From assembly GCF_015207755.1 (NCBI RefSeq), contig NZ_JADEWH010000013.1, positions 92,377 through 156,376 of the forward strand: a stretch of DNA of 64,000 bases, written 5' to 3'. Of the stretch, positions 54,798-63,832 are shown piece by piece (the first letter of the stretch is position 1; every line of letters starts with the position of its first letter). The notes beneath the pieces are model-generated. The model searched no databases and was not told the origin of the DNA. It saw only the letters and a program-made list of their open reading frames with translations. The DNA is from Nodularia sp. LEGE 06071 (GTDB lineage Bacteria; Cyanobacteriota; Cyanobacteriia; Cyanobacteriales; Nostocaceae). Both the position numbers and the translations under genes were made by a program.

Positions 54798-55889
54798 ATG
54801 ACACAAACACAAGCAAAAGTAACTTTTACTAAAAACTACGGTTTTAGAAAAGAATTAAATAAGCGTGTTGATGCTTATTTTCAGTCACAGGATATCTCTA
54901 CTAGAGATAATGCGGCGATGTACATGAAGACAACAGTTATTTTGTCATGGGTCGTCGCTACTTGGACTTTTACGCTCTTCGGTCCGCCTGAAATCTGGCT
55001 CAAAGTAATTGGCTGTATTGCTTTAGGATTCGGTATTGCTGGTATTGGTTTTAGTGTGGGACATGATGCAAATCATGGTGGTTATTCTCGCCACAAAATG
55101 GTCAATAATATCTTTGGGTACACCTTCGATATAATTGGTTTGTCTAGTTTCTTATGGAAATTTAGACATAATTTTCTCCACCATAAATACACTAATATAT
55201 TAGGGCATGATGTAGAAATACATGGTGATGGTTTAGTGCGGATGACTCCCTATATGGAGCATAAATGGTATCATTCATTTCAACACGTATTCATTTGGTT
55301 CATATATCCCATCATTCCCTTATATTGGTCTTTTGCTGATGTTTATTTAGTTATGTTTAAACGTAAATATCATACCTATGATATTCCTACTCTTAAACCA
55401 CTAGACCTGTTAGTTTTCTTCAGTGGTAAATTGATTTGGCTGGGACTTTTCTTGGGAATACCAATTGCTGTAGGATATACACCCATTCAGGCAGTTGTGG
55501 GATTTGTGATTACTTACATGACCTATGGCTTAATGATTTGTGTAATTTTTATGCTGGCTCATGTTTTGGAAGCAGCCGAGTTTATTGAACCCAATTCAGA
55601 TTTGCAGCAAATTAATGATGAATGGGCAATATTTCAAATTAAAACAACTGTAGATTTTGCTCCCAAGAATCAGTTTTTAAACTGGTATCTTGGTGGACTG
55701 AATTATCAAGTTGTTCATCATTTATTCCCAAACATTTGTCATATCCATTATCCCCAAATAGCTCAAATATTAGCTGATGTCTGCGAAGATTTTGACGTGA
55801 AATACAACGTTTGTGCAACTTTTACTGAAGCATTAGCTTCTAATTATCGCTGGTTAAAGCTTATGGGAAGCGCACCAAATTCAGACTAA
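54798..55889 (+). CDS. desD: Acyl-lipid delta-6 desaturase
   Basis: 363 aa. His boxes are GHDANHGG, HNFLHHKYTN and QVVHH, the last with Gln as first ligand, which is typical of front-end (delta-6/5) desaturases. The surrounding GLSSFLWKFRHNFLHHKYTNI-type segment, GHDVEIHGDG and FPNICHIHYPQIAQI match Synechocystis DesD closely in my recollection. With desC, desA and desB it would allow gamma-linolenic and stearidonic acids. No cytochrome b5 domain is fused, as expected for cyanobacteria. Confidence 0.93.
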   Translation: MTQTQAKVTFTKNYGFRKELNKRVDAYFQSQDISTRDNAAMYMKTTVILSWVVATWTFTLFGPPEIWLKVIGCIALGFGIAGIGFSVGHDANHGGYSRHKMVNNIFGYTFDIIGLSSFLWKFRHNFLHHKYTNILGHDVEIHGDGLVRMTPYMEHKWYHSFQHVFIWFIYPIIPLYWSFADVYLVMFKRKYHTYDIPTLKPLDLLVFFSGKLIWLGLFLGIPIAVGYTPIQAVVGFVITYMTYGLMICVIFMLAHVLEAAEFIEPNSDLQQINDEWAIFQIKTTVDFAPKNQFLNWYLGGLNYQVVHHLFPNICHIHYPQIAQILADVCEDFDVKYNVCATFTEALASNYRWLKLMGSAPNSD

Positions 55890-55928
55890 TACCAATTCTA
55901 TCTGACTTGCAAACACCGAGAAGCTGAG

Positions 55929-55963
55929 ATCCCCGACGAACTGAATAAGCCGGGGATTTTTTT
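55929..55963 (+). terminator. Rho-independent terminator after desD
   Basis: ATCCCCG (55929-55935) pairs with CGGGGAT (55951-55957), followed by a run of T. It closes the desaturase cluster. Confidence 0.85.
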
Positions 55964-56061
55964 GTGAGTGTATATCGTCCCAATATAGCAATCGCCAAGG
56001 AGGTTAAGACATAAACGGATAAGTAGGTCGGCGTAAATAAAGTTAACTGGCTAGGGTCGTC

Positions 56062-56155
56062 ATTGGTTATTGGTCATTGGTCATTAGTCACATTGGGAAG
56101 TAACAATTTTTCCCCCTGCTCCCCTGCTTCTTCCCCCACTCCCTACTTCCCAGCT
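56062..56155. repeat. Heptanucleotide arrays (GTCATTG and CTGCTCC types)
   Basis: A GTCATTGGTCATTAG array is followed by CCCCCTGCTCCCCTGCTTC and CCCACTCCCTA units, the same two families as at 37675-37850. Confidence 0.85.
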
Positions 56156-56170
56156 ATAGTATACATGGGG

Positions 56171-57373
56171 TCAAAATGAAATTCGTTCAACTAAGTGTTT
56201 AACAGCTGGATGAACTGTATAGCGATTTTTAGGACTTCTGTATTCAAGAATCAGCCGTCTTATTCGTAACCTCAAATTTTCGTTATTTCTGGGAATAGGT
56301 TTTTCTATATCGAGACTGAGCTGAAGAATTTTTAGTTCGTCATTGGAAAGGCCAAGCAGTTGACTTCTACCAAATGAATCTACTGCACTTAACACGTGCT
56401 TTTTTTGTACCTTATCTTCACCTGATAAATATGTTTCTTCAATGGCTGATTGAGTCAAGGTAATAAAGTCGCGTAAAACTCCCCCAGAAAAGTAAATAAG
56501 AGTTTGAATTGCTGGATATTCTATAAAATCTGTGGATGAGCGCGTTTGAATAATTTTTTTAAAAAAACTATAGGCTTGTGTATCATGTTCGAGATCAAAA
56601 AAAGGTTGATAATAGTAATCTATTTCCTGGTGAACTGTGTCGCTATAATCACCATAAAGAGAAATTAATGAACCGACCAACACTAGTCCAATCTGCATAG
56701 ATGAAATAGCTTTTCCATCTACGGCCATAATCTGCATAAATGTTTTAACATCATCCAAACGATCTAGTCCATCAAACAGAAGAACAATCTGACCATACTG
56801 ATTTGCAGCTTCTTTAACTAGGTTGCTAGCAGCTTTTACCAAATCAGACTTTACTCCATATGGATCTGATATATCGGAAAGAACACCTTCCTGGTTAATT
56901 TGGCTCGGTTTTCGGTGAGGAATTCCGGACATATCAAACATATTCTGCTGATAATAACTGCCTTCGTAACCAAATGCCAATTTACGAATTAGGGTAATAG
57001 ATTGCTGTAAACTTTGATCTTCACTTTCTTTCAACATTTCAGATAGCTCTAATGCGGCGATTACAGTGAGAACGCCACTAGATATTTGAGAAATATCTGC
57101 ATATAAACTGACATCAACGTAAACTGCATGAATGTCTTGTATCTGATTAATTTTTTGACAAGCAAGCAACAATTGAGTTGTTTTACCAGAACCAATACCT
57201 CCTATCAAGATATGCGAAGATAAGGGACGCAGAGCTATTCGCCCTGATATCTGCTCTCCAGGTAATTTTCCTGGTGGGTCTACATAATAATTGCTGTCAA
57301 TTGCTCGCGATGGATCTGCTGTTACCTCAAAAGCCGCGATCCTTTCCCTAAAAAGTTTTAGTCGATTTGACAT
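56171..57373 (-). CDS. Stand-alone P-loop AAA-type ATPase
   Basis: 400 aa, soluble. Walker A is GGIGSGKTT (residues 58-66) and Walker B is IVLLFDGLDRLDD. A further ATPase sensor-like strand is MQIGLVLVGSLISLYGDY. The C-terminal ~100 residues look like a winged-helix domain (NDELKILQLSL...LRLRIRRLILEYRSPKNRYTVHPAVKHLV). This is the STAND/Orc-like layout seen in stress- or defence-related ATPases, but no effector domain or partner gene is next to it. Function unknown. Confidence 0.83.
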   Translation of the reverse strand: MSNRLKLFRERIAAFEVTADPSRAIDSNYYVDPPGKLPGEQISGRIALRPLSSHILIGGIGSGKTTQLLLACQKINQIQDIHAVYVDVSLYADISQISSGVLTVIAALELSEMLKESEDQSLQQSITLIRKLAFGYEGSYYQQNMFDMSGIPHRKPSQINQEGVLSDISDPYGVKSDLVKAASNLVKEAANQYGQIVLLFDGLDRLDDVKTFMQIMAVDGKAISSMQIGLVLVGSLISLYGDYSDTVHQEIDYYYQPFFDLEHDTQAYSFFKKIIQTRSSTDFIEYPAIQTLIYFSGGVLRDFITLTQSAIEETYLSGEDKVQKKHVLSAVDSFGRSQLLGLSNDELKILQLSLDIEKPIPRNNENLRLRIRRLILEYRSPKNRYTVHPAVKHLVERISF

Positions 57374-57423
57374 ATGATATCAAGTCAGGTTAATGAACTT
57401 TTGCCTACTATGAAAAGTCAAAC

Positions 57424-57460
57424 AATTTTAGATTTTAGATTTTAGATTTTAGATTTTGGT
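57424..57460. repeat. ATTTTAG heptanucleotide array
   Basis: Four to five perfect tandem copies of a 7-nt unit upstream of the ATPase gene. Confidence 0.9.
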
Positions 57461-57571
57461 TCGACCCACAGATAAATCTAGGGGCTTGTACCATTTAGGA
57501 ACTATCGTTCAACTAAGTATATTTAAGCCCTATTTTCTAGATAAAACCGTTTGAGTTCTCTCTCGTAACTT

Positions 57572-58837
57572 CTAAAACCGCCCATTCCCCTGTACAATGT
57601 GCTTCACAGTCGTTAAAGTTTCCAAACTAATAAATCCCCGGCGGTGTCCTTTTTGGTTAGACATACCAAGAAATACTGAGTCGCCCCTGGAAGGATTACG
57701 AGAAAAGCGGGGGGAAGTGTTGATGTAGGTAGATGCGCTGTTAACTCCTAAAGCAAACTGGCGACTTTCTTGATAAGATTCGGTGACGATGCAGTCAGCA
57801 TGACCGCTACTGTATTGATTAATCCAGGCGATCGCATCTTCTAAACTATCCACTAGTTTAAAAGCGACGGTTTTGGTTAAATAAGAGTTTCCCCATTCTC
57901 CTGACTTGACTAGTTGCAAGTGCGGAAAAGCTTCTACTAGTTCTTCATCTGCTTTGATTTCAAAGCCTTTTTCTTTTAAACTGTTCCACAAAGCTGCCAA
58001 AGATGATGGTAAAGCTTGGCGATGAATTAATACTTTTTCAATGGCGTTTACTTGGTCTGGTTCGCTCTCATGGCTATCCATAATCATCCAGCGAATCATC
58101 TCTAAACTGCTATTGAGTGACCAGTAGAGGTAGCAGTTACCCATTGCTGATTTTAACACCGGACAAGTTGATTGTCGCATTACCTGCTGGACTAAGGTAG
58201 AACGTCCGTAGGGCAATACTAAATTCACGTACTTGTCTTGGGTAACTAAATCCCGAATAGAAGCACCGTGTTCTGCTTTAATCAGTTCGACACACCCAGG
58301 CGGTAAACCAACTTCCTCAATGGCGTTTTGTAGGACATTGGCGATCGCTTCGTTGGAATGACTCGCTTCTGTACTACCTTTAAGTATAATACTATTGCCG
58401 GTCTTGATACATAAACCAGCTGCGATCGCGCCTAAATCCGGAAAAGCCTCATAAACAAATGCAATCACACCCAAAGGCATTAACTGAGTGTAACTCTGGG
58501 AATCTTCTAATTGATAGTCGGCGTTCCTGACTCGCCGTAACGGGTCGGAGATTTCCCCCAACCTCTGAAGAACTTCCACTGCTGCTTCTAGCCTCGTGGG
58601 AGTCAACTTCAACCAATCTAAAATTAACTCTGGCACAGCCATTTCTTTGCTAGCTTCTAGATCCAAAGTGTTGGCTTCCAAAATGTCATCAAAGGAATTT
58701 AAGAGCGCCTGTGCCATTGCTAACACAGCGCGACTGCGGTCTACTCCCTTAGTAAATCCCAACTTGAGGGAGGCTTGATAAGCGCGTTTAGCGCTAGTAA
58801 TTGGTTCGGGAGAATCATCCAAAAGTTCAACGGTCAT
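57572..58837 (-). CDS. ProA-like (glutamate-5-semialdehyde dehydrogenase) paralogue without the catalytic cysteine
   Basis: 421 aa, aldehyde dehydrogenase fold, ProA branch: MPLGVIAFVYEAFPDLGAIAAGLCIKTGNSIILKG, LPYGRSTLVQQV and the C-terminal NQKGHRRGFISLETLTTVKHIVQG. In true ProA the nucleophile lies in P-G-V-C-N-A-x-E; here the aligned segment is P-D-Q-V-N-A-I-E, with Val263 at the Cys position. Neither it nor the nearby residues offers a replacement thiol. Databases would call it proA, but I infer it cannot reduce glutamyl phosphate by the usual mechanism. A separate ProA would be needed elsewhere in the genome. Confidence 0.88.
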   Translation of the reverse strand: MTVELLDDSPEPITSAKRAYQASLKLGFTKGVDRSRAVLAMAQALLNSFDDILEANTLDLEASKEMAVPELILDWLKLTPTRLEAAVEVLQRLGEISDPLRRVRNADYQLEDSQSYTQLMPLGVIAFVYEAFPDLGAIAAGLCIKTGNSIILKGSTEASHSNEAIANVLQNAIEEVGLPPGCVELIKAEHGASIRDLVTQDKYVNLVLPYGRSTLVQQVMRQSTCPVLKSAMGNCYLYWSLNSSLEMIRWMIMDSHESEPDQVNAIEKVLIHRQALPSSLAALWNSLKEKGFEIKADEELVEAFPHLQLVKSGEWGNSYLTKTVAFKLVDSLEDAIAWINQYSSGHADCIVTESYQESRQFALGVNSASTYINTSPRFSRNPSRGDSVFLGMSNQKGHRRGFISLETLTTVKHIVQGNGRF

Positions 58838-58841
58838 TGAA

Positions 58842-59306
58842 TTAACGTCTGTAGGTAAGCCAGACCATCAGTGCAGGCAGAATAGCCAACAGCACCGCTA
58901 CTATCGCCCAAGCAATAATGCTAGAACCATTTGCCAATCGCAGTGCTAATGGTAACCATATAATCACTAGCACGAATATAATGCCTAGCGCTATAGGTAG
59001 ATAGCTTTCTCCCCACCGAGTCGGCACAATCCGCCAACTTTTTCCCGTCCAGTGCCAAGCTCGCTTGTAGGGATAGGTGGTTGAAAGCTGTTCTAGGACA
59101 TGACCATGATCTTCTACTACAAAGATTTGTTGACAGCGATCGCAACCAAATGCTTCTGTGAGTGTAATCGGAATTAATTGTCCTTTGCGACGGCAGGGAC
59201 AGGGATATTCCGTGTTAAAATCAATTTTTTCGGGTTTTTGAGATGGCACAAGCGTTCTAATAACTTGAGCGTGTTTTTTATCTTTTGTGAGAATACCGTT
59301 CCTCAA
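58842..59306 (-). CDS. Zinc-ribbon membrane protein, hypothetical
   Basis: 154 aa. An N-terminal cytoplasmic zinc-ribbon-like part (CPCRRKG and FGCDRCQQIF) is followed by two membrane helices (YLPIALGIIFVLVIIWLPLAL and IIAWAIVAVLLAILPALMVWL). Four residues separate it from the downstream ProA-like gene on the same strand, so they are almost surely co-transcribed. It resembles unnamed conserved cyanobacterial proteins. Confidence 0.85.
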   Translation of the reverse strand: MRNGILTKDKKHAQVIRTLVPSQKPEKIDFNTEYPCPCRRKGQLIPITLTEAFGCDRCQQIFVVEDHGHVLEQLSTTYPYKRAWHWTGKSWRIVPTRWGESYLPIALGIIFVLVIIWLPLALRLANGSSIIAWAIVAVLLAILPALMVWLTYRR

Positions 59307-59499
59307 TACTTTTGGGTTTGGTATCCCACGATGAATAGCCAGGAGATGCTAAATCGCCCTTTGTTTGATCATAATGCCGTTTAACTAGCCAGACTTGATC
59401 CAGTGTAGTACACCCACATAACACAAATTGGCTACACCTAAAAAATTGTAGTCAAGCTATATAATCTTAAAGATTAACTTAGACTTTACATTTTTTTAA

Positions 59500-59571
59500 A
59501 GCGGGTAACGCGATTCGAACGCGCGACATTCACCTTGGCAAGGTGACGCTCTACCACTGAGCTATACCCGC
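59500..59571 (-). tRNA. tRNA-Gly (GCC)
   Basis: On the minus strand a complete cloverleaf can be read. The acceptor stem GCGGGTA pairs with TACCCGC, the D arm begins TAGCTCAGTGG, and the anticodon stem CACCT/AGGTG has loop TGCCAA giving anticodon GCC. The T arm is CGCG-TTCGAAT-CGCG. No 3' CCA is encoded, as is common in cyanobacteria. Confidence 0.95.
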
Positions 59572-59668
59572 ATTTCCCATGTAAACTCTATAGTCTCAGA
59601 TATATTTTGATTTGTCAACCCCTAAATTTAAAGTGCTGAGTTGTTTAACTCAGCACACAGAAAAAGCC

Positions 59669-60247
59669 TCAGCCTAGCTCTTCTGACTCGGCAGCTAAAT
59701 TGCCTAAATTTTTAGCCGCAAAAGATGCTGGCAAAGACTGGCCATTCCGGGGATATGACTCTGTAAGATTAGAGCGCAATTGCCGCATTAAGCTAGCCAT
59801 TTCTAGGGCATTCATGGCGTAATCCCAGCCATGATTACCTTTAATTCCGGCTCGTTCTAAGGCTTGCTGCATAGTATCCACTGTCAAAATGCCAAAAATT
59901 ACCGGCACACCAGTTTGAAAGCTAGCTGCGGCAATGCCCTTAGAAACTTCCGCAGATACATAATCAAAATGAGGCGTTTGTCCCCGAATCACAGCACCCA
60001 GACAAATTACCGCATCATAACGATGGGAAAGTGCGAGTTGGCGGGCGACCAGAGGCACTTCAAAACTTCCAGGAACCCAAACATAGTCCACCTGACTACC
60101 GTGGGGGTCTGGGTCTATACCGTGGCGTTTCAAGCAATCTTGACAACCCTCTAGCAGCTTCCCGGTAACGAGGTCGTTAAATCGACCAACAACCACTGCT
60201 AAATGCAACGGTTCCGTTTGAGCAAAAGTTCCCTCAAAAACTGCCAT
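59669..60247 (-). CDS. ribH: 6,7-dimethyl-8-ribityllumazine synthase
   Basis: 192 aa, penultimate step of riboflavin synthesis. Motifs are [51 protein letters not shown] (with the catalytic His) and [21 protein letters not shown]. The C-terminal ~30 residues ([20 protein letters not shown]) form an extension beyond the core, common in cyanobacteria. psbZ lies upstream on the same strand. Confidence 0.97.
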   Translation of the reverse strand: MAVFEGTFAQTEPLHLAVVVGRFNDLVTGKLLEGCQDCLKRHGIDPDPHGSQVDYVWVPGSFEVPLVARQLALSHRYDAVICLGAVIRGQTPHFDYVSAEVSKGIAAASFQTGVPVIFGILTVDTMQQALERAGIKGNHGWDYAMNALEMASLMRQLRSNLTESYPRNGQSLPASFAAKNLGNLAAESEELG

Positions 60248-60306
60248 GACTGCCTCTTAAATTAACTATACTCTGGCCAATATACATTTCTTCTTTAAAT
60301 GCGGAA

Positions 60307-60375
60307 GAGCAGAAGAGTACAATTAGGTAAATAGAACAAGAAAATTGAAAAATCTTGTTCTTGGCTCTTCTGCTC
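60307..60375 (-). terminator. Nested hairpin between psbZ and ribH
   Basis: An outer perfect 11-bp arm pair, GAGCAGAAGAG (60307-60317) with CTCTTCTGCTC (60365-60375), encloses an inner perfect 8-bp pair, GAACAAGA (60334-60341) with TCTTGTTC (60353-60360). It could act as a terminator or a processing element in a psbZ-ribH transcript. Confidence 0.55.
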
Positions 60376-60420
60376 CTGTAGTCGCTATGGTATTTTCGGG
60401 AAATAGATATCAGCGATCGC

Positions 60421-60609
60421 TTAAACTACAAAAAAGTTTAATACACCGACTAAAAGCACCAAAGCAATCCAGACTCCGGAACCAAGCCAGAGCAGTTTTT
60501 TCGATTCCACCCAATTTTGTGGGGTAGCGTAGGCCACAGGAACGCCAACTACCAAAACAAAAGATGTGAGAACTAAAGATATCAAAGCGAATTGAAATAT
60601 TATGGTCAT
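60421..60609 (-). CDS. psbZ: Photosystem II protein PsbZ
   Basis: 62 aa with two membrane helices: [20 protein letters not shown] and [20 protein letters not shown], joined by [20 protein letters not shown]. This is the family's fixed layout. PsbZ stabilises the photosystem II core and its interaction with antenna. ATG 60609 follows GAGAGAAGG. psbZ next to ribH is a conserved cyanobacterial neighbourhood. Confidence 0.96.
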   Translation of the reverse strand: MTIIFQFALISLVLTSFVLVVGVPVAYATPQNWVESKKLLWLGSGVWIALVLLVGVLNFFVV

Positions 60610-60747
60610 TTTTCCTTCTCTCAAACTAGCGCAAATACTAAATCTAGAATATCTTAAAGGGCGACACCAATAGTTTTGCCTTATTTGTTAAGCTAGCAGA
60701 AATTGCGTCACTATATTCATAGTTACCTAGACGAAGGACTAATGACT

Positions 60748-63444
60748 ATGGACTTAATTCTTTGTCACACAACCGCAGATTTTGACGCATTAGGAGCCGC
60801 AGTTGGGCTGACGTGCCTAATTCCGGGCAGTAAGATTGTCCTCAGCGGTGGCGCACATCCGCCTGTCAGAGATTTTTTAGCACTACACCGGGACGAGTAT
60901 CCCCTGATGGAAAGACGTGCAGTCAATCCTGATAAAATTCGTTCTTTAAGAGTTGTGGATACACAACAGCGCGATCGCCTGGGTCAAGCTGCCGAATGGT
61001 TAGATTTACCCAATTTAAAAGAAATCATAGTTTATGACCACCATATCAGTCAAGAGCTAAATATTCCCGCCACTGCATCCCATATTGAACCAGTGGGAGC
61101 CTGTACAACCTTAATGGTGGAACAATTGCAACAACAGCAAATTCCCCTGACTTTATCCCAAGCCACAGTCATGGCTTTGGGTATTCACGTTGATACAGGC
61201 TCCTTAACCTTTGACAGTGCCACACCCAGAGATGCTTTAGCTTTAGCTTGGTTAATGGAACAAGGAGTGAGTGCATCGGTAATTTCCACTTATCTTGATC
61301 CTGGTTTATCGCCGCAATTACAGCAGCTATTAACTGAAGCCCTGGAAAACTTAGAATATTTTTCCTTGCGTGGATATACTATTGCTTGGGTAATAATAAA
61401 AACAGATGAATTTGTGCCAGGGTTATCAAGTTTAGCTTCGCAACTCGTGGAATTAACCGAAATAGATGCTTTACTACTGGCAAACGAATATGCTCACAAA
61501 GAAAGTGATTCGCGTTTAACAATCATTGGGCGATCGCAAATTCCCGGTGTCAATCTCAATCTCTTATTTCAAATATTTGGCGGTGGTGGACATTCTCAAG
61601 CCGCATCCTTGAGTTTACGCCAAGTAAATCCACAGGAAACATTACAACAACTCCTAGACGGCATCAAAGCCTCAATTCCTCATCCGCCCACAGCCAGAGA
61701 CTTGATGTCTTCCCCAGTCCGTACCATTCGCCCCGAGACCACAATTTCCCAAGCCCAAAGCATTTTATTACGCTATGGACACTCTGGTTTATCTGTACTT
61801 GATACCCAAGGAAAACTGGTAGGGATTATTTCGCGACGGGATATAGATATTGCCTTACACCACGGATTTAGTCATGCGCCAGTCAAAGGCTACATGGCTA
61901 CTCAAGTCAAAACAATTACACCAGATACCATCCTGCCACAAATTGAATCCCTGATGGTAACTTATGATATTGGACGCTTACCAGTATTAGAAAATGGGCA
62001 ATTAGTGGGAATTGTCACCCGCACCGATGTCTTGCGGCAATTACATCAAGCCGATGAGGAAGACAAATACAAAATACAAAATACAAAATACAAAATAAAT
62101 TTTAATACTGAGTTAGAAAATCGGCTTGCGCCGCAACTATGGCAATTACTCACCGTAGCATCCCAAGCAGCGGAAAAACGCGGTTGGCATCTTTATTTAG
62201 TCGGGGGTGCTGTGCGAGATTTGCTGTTAGCTGATTCAGCCGCAGGTTCATTAATGATTACAGATATTGACCTTGTAGTTGATGGCTTTCACCAAGCAGC
62301 CGATGTTGGTGCTGGTGTAAAACTAGCAAAAGCACTCCAGAAAATTTATGCAGGGGCGCGGTTAGAAATTCATGGGGCTTTTCAAACTGCGGCTTTACTA
62401 TGGCACAAAGACCCAGAATTAGATTCTTTATGGATGGATATTGCAACCGCCAGAACAGAATTTTATCCTTATCCAGCCGCAAACCCGGAAGTTGAAGCCA
62501 GTTCCATTCGTCAAGATTTGTATCGCCGTGACTTTAGCATTAACGCCCTCGCCTTGCGCCTGACCTCCCCTCGTCCTGGGGAATTACTCGATTTCTTCGG
62601 CGGTTTACTAGATTTACAAGCCAAGCAAATTCGGGTTTTACATCCCAACAGCTTTATCGAAGACCCGACTCGCATTTATCGTGGTGTGCGATTTGCTGTG
62701 CGCTTTGGATTTGAGTTGGAATCGCAAACAGAAGAGTTTATTCACTATGCTATCAATAGTGGCGTTTACGATCGCACTGCCCAAACAAATATTAAAACCC
62801 CAGCCTTACAAACTCGACTCAAAGCCGAATTAAAATACATTCTCCAAACCCCCTATTGGAAATCAGCGTTACAACTACTGAATAAATTAGGCGCTTTGCA
62901 GTGTATTCATCCCACCCTGAAGCTAGATGAATCGCTTTTGCAGCAATTGCGATTATTAGAACGCTGTTTACGACGTTTTGATTCTGAACAAACCCTCACT
63001 AATTGGGAAATGCGCCTAGAAGCGTTAATTGCTCATTTAGAACCGCAGTATCGGGAGAAGGTGGCAAAAAATCTGCATTTACCAGAGGATGGCATTAAAC
63101 GTTTGCAAAATTTGGCTAAAGCCCAAACCCAGGTGAGGGAATTATTACCAACTTGTCAGCGTTCTAGTGAAATAGTGCAATTACTACGAAAGTATGATTT
63201 ACCCATGCTGATTTTAATTGCTTTGCCCAGTCCGCGATCGCTCAGAAAGCAGATATGGCATTATCTCACAGTTTTAGCAAATGTGCAGCCAATCATTAAT
63301 GGCAATGATTTAAAAAAATTAGGCTACAAACCAAATCCGAAATTTCGCCAAATGTTAGATGATTTACTCGCTGCTACTTTAGACGGAGTGATTAAAAATA
63401 GAACAGAAGCTAAAGAATTTTTAGCCCAGCATTATCCTCAATAA
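60748..63444 (+). CDS. DHH / CBS-CBS / tRNA nucleotidyltransferase fusion protein
   Basis: 898 aa, four modules. A DHH phosphoesterase (~1-190: LCHTTADFDALGA, VYDHH) is followed by DHHA1 (~270-310, FGGGGHSQAAS). Two CBS domains follow (~320-440: DLMSSPVRTIRPETTISQAQ and GYMATQVKTITPDTILPQIES), which usually bind adenine nucleotides. A class II tRNA nucleotidyltransferase/poly(A) polymerase comes last (~470-890: LYLVGGAVRDLLL, DIDLVVDG, RRDFSINALAL, EDPTRIYRGVRFAVRF). It may be the A-adding half of a split CCA system or a poly(A) enzyme. ATG 60748 is best spaced from GAAGGA. The linker contains ACAAAAT heptamers. Confidence 0.9.
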   Translation: MDLILCHTTADFDALGAAVGLTCLIPGSKIVLSGGAHPPVRDFLALHRDEYPLMERRAVNPDKIRSLRVVDTQQRDRLGQAAEWLDLPNLKEIIVYDHHISQELNIPATASHIEPVGACTTLMVEQLQQQQIPLTLSQATVMALGIHVDTGSLTFDSATPRDALALAWLMEQGVSASVISTYLDPGLSPQLQQLLTEALENLEYFSLRGYTIAWVIIKTDEFVPGLSSLASQLVELTEIDALLLANEYAHKESDSRLTIIGRSQIPGVNLNLLFQIFGGGGHSQAASLSLRQVNPQETLQQLLDGIKASIPHPPTARDLMSSPVRTIRPETTISQAQSILLRYGHSGLSVLDTQGKLVGIISRRDIDIALHHGFSHAPVKGYMATQVKTITPDTILPQIESLMVTYDIGRLPVLENGQLVGIVTRTDVLRQLHQADEEDKYKIQNTKYKINFNTELENRLAPQLWQLLTVASQAAEKRGWHLYLVGGAVRDLLLADSAAGSLMITDIDLVVDGFHQAADVGAGVKLAKALQKIYAGARLEIHGAFQTAALLWHKDPELDSLWMDIATARTEFYPYPAANPEVEASSIRQDLYRRDFSINALALRLTSPRPGELLDFFGGLLDLQAKQIRVLHPNSFIEDPTRIYRGVRFAVRFGFELESQTEEFIHYAINSGVYDRTAQTNIKTPALQTRLKAELKYILQTPYWKSALQLLNKLGALQCIHPTLKLDESLLQQLRLLERCLRRFDSEQTLTNWEMRLEALIAHLEPQYREKVAKNLHLPEDGIKRLQNLAKAQTQVRELLPTCQRSSEIVQLLRKYDLPMLILIALPSPRSLRKQIWHYLTVLANVQPIINGNDLKKLGYKPNPKFRQMLDDLLAATLDGVIKNRTEAKEFLAQHYPQ
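62063..62097. repeat. ACAAAAT heptanucleotide array inside the fusion gene
   Basis: Four tandem 7-nt units encode DKYKIQNTKYKINF, exactly at the linker between the second CBS domain and the nucleotidyltransferase. The reading frame is kept. Confidence 0.88.
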
Positions 63445-63469
63445 ATTGTCTTCCACAGAGGTACGTTTT

Positions 63470-63832
63470 ATGCAAATCCAAACACAAAAACGCCAGTACA
63501 CCCCAGAAGAATATTTACAACTAGAAGAGACATCAGAATATAAAAATGAATATCTAGATGGAGAAATTGTCCCTATGGCTGGTGGAACTACCAATCACAA
63601 CGAAATAGCAGGTAATTTTTATGCTAATTTCAAATTCAGAATGCGGGGTAAAAATTACAAAATTTACATGGGTGATGTCAAATTGTGGCTACCCCGTTAT
63701 CACATCTACACATATCCTGATGTGATGATTATTCCAGGAGAACCAATATATGAAGGAACTGGAACTACGCCGACGGGGCGACAAACAAGGCTGAAAACAA
63801 GACAGTGTAAACAATGTAACGATTTATGGTAA
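63470..63832 (+). pseudogene. Uma2 family gene interrupted by an insertion sequence
   Basis: The first ~100 codons match Uma2 (YTPEEYLQLEETSEYKNEYLDGEIVPMAGGTTNHNEIAGN, DVKLWLPRYHIYTYPDVMIIPGEP). After IYEGTGTT, where an intact copy would continue with a TNPLLIVEV-type core strand, the frame turns into unrelated sequence (Thr-Arg-Gln-Cys-Lys-Gln-Cys) and stops at 63832. The catalytic C-terminal part is missing from the window, so this copy is broken. ATG 63470 follows GAGGTA. Confidence 0.8.
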
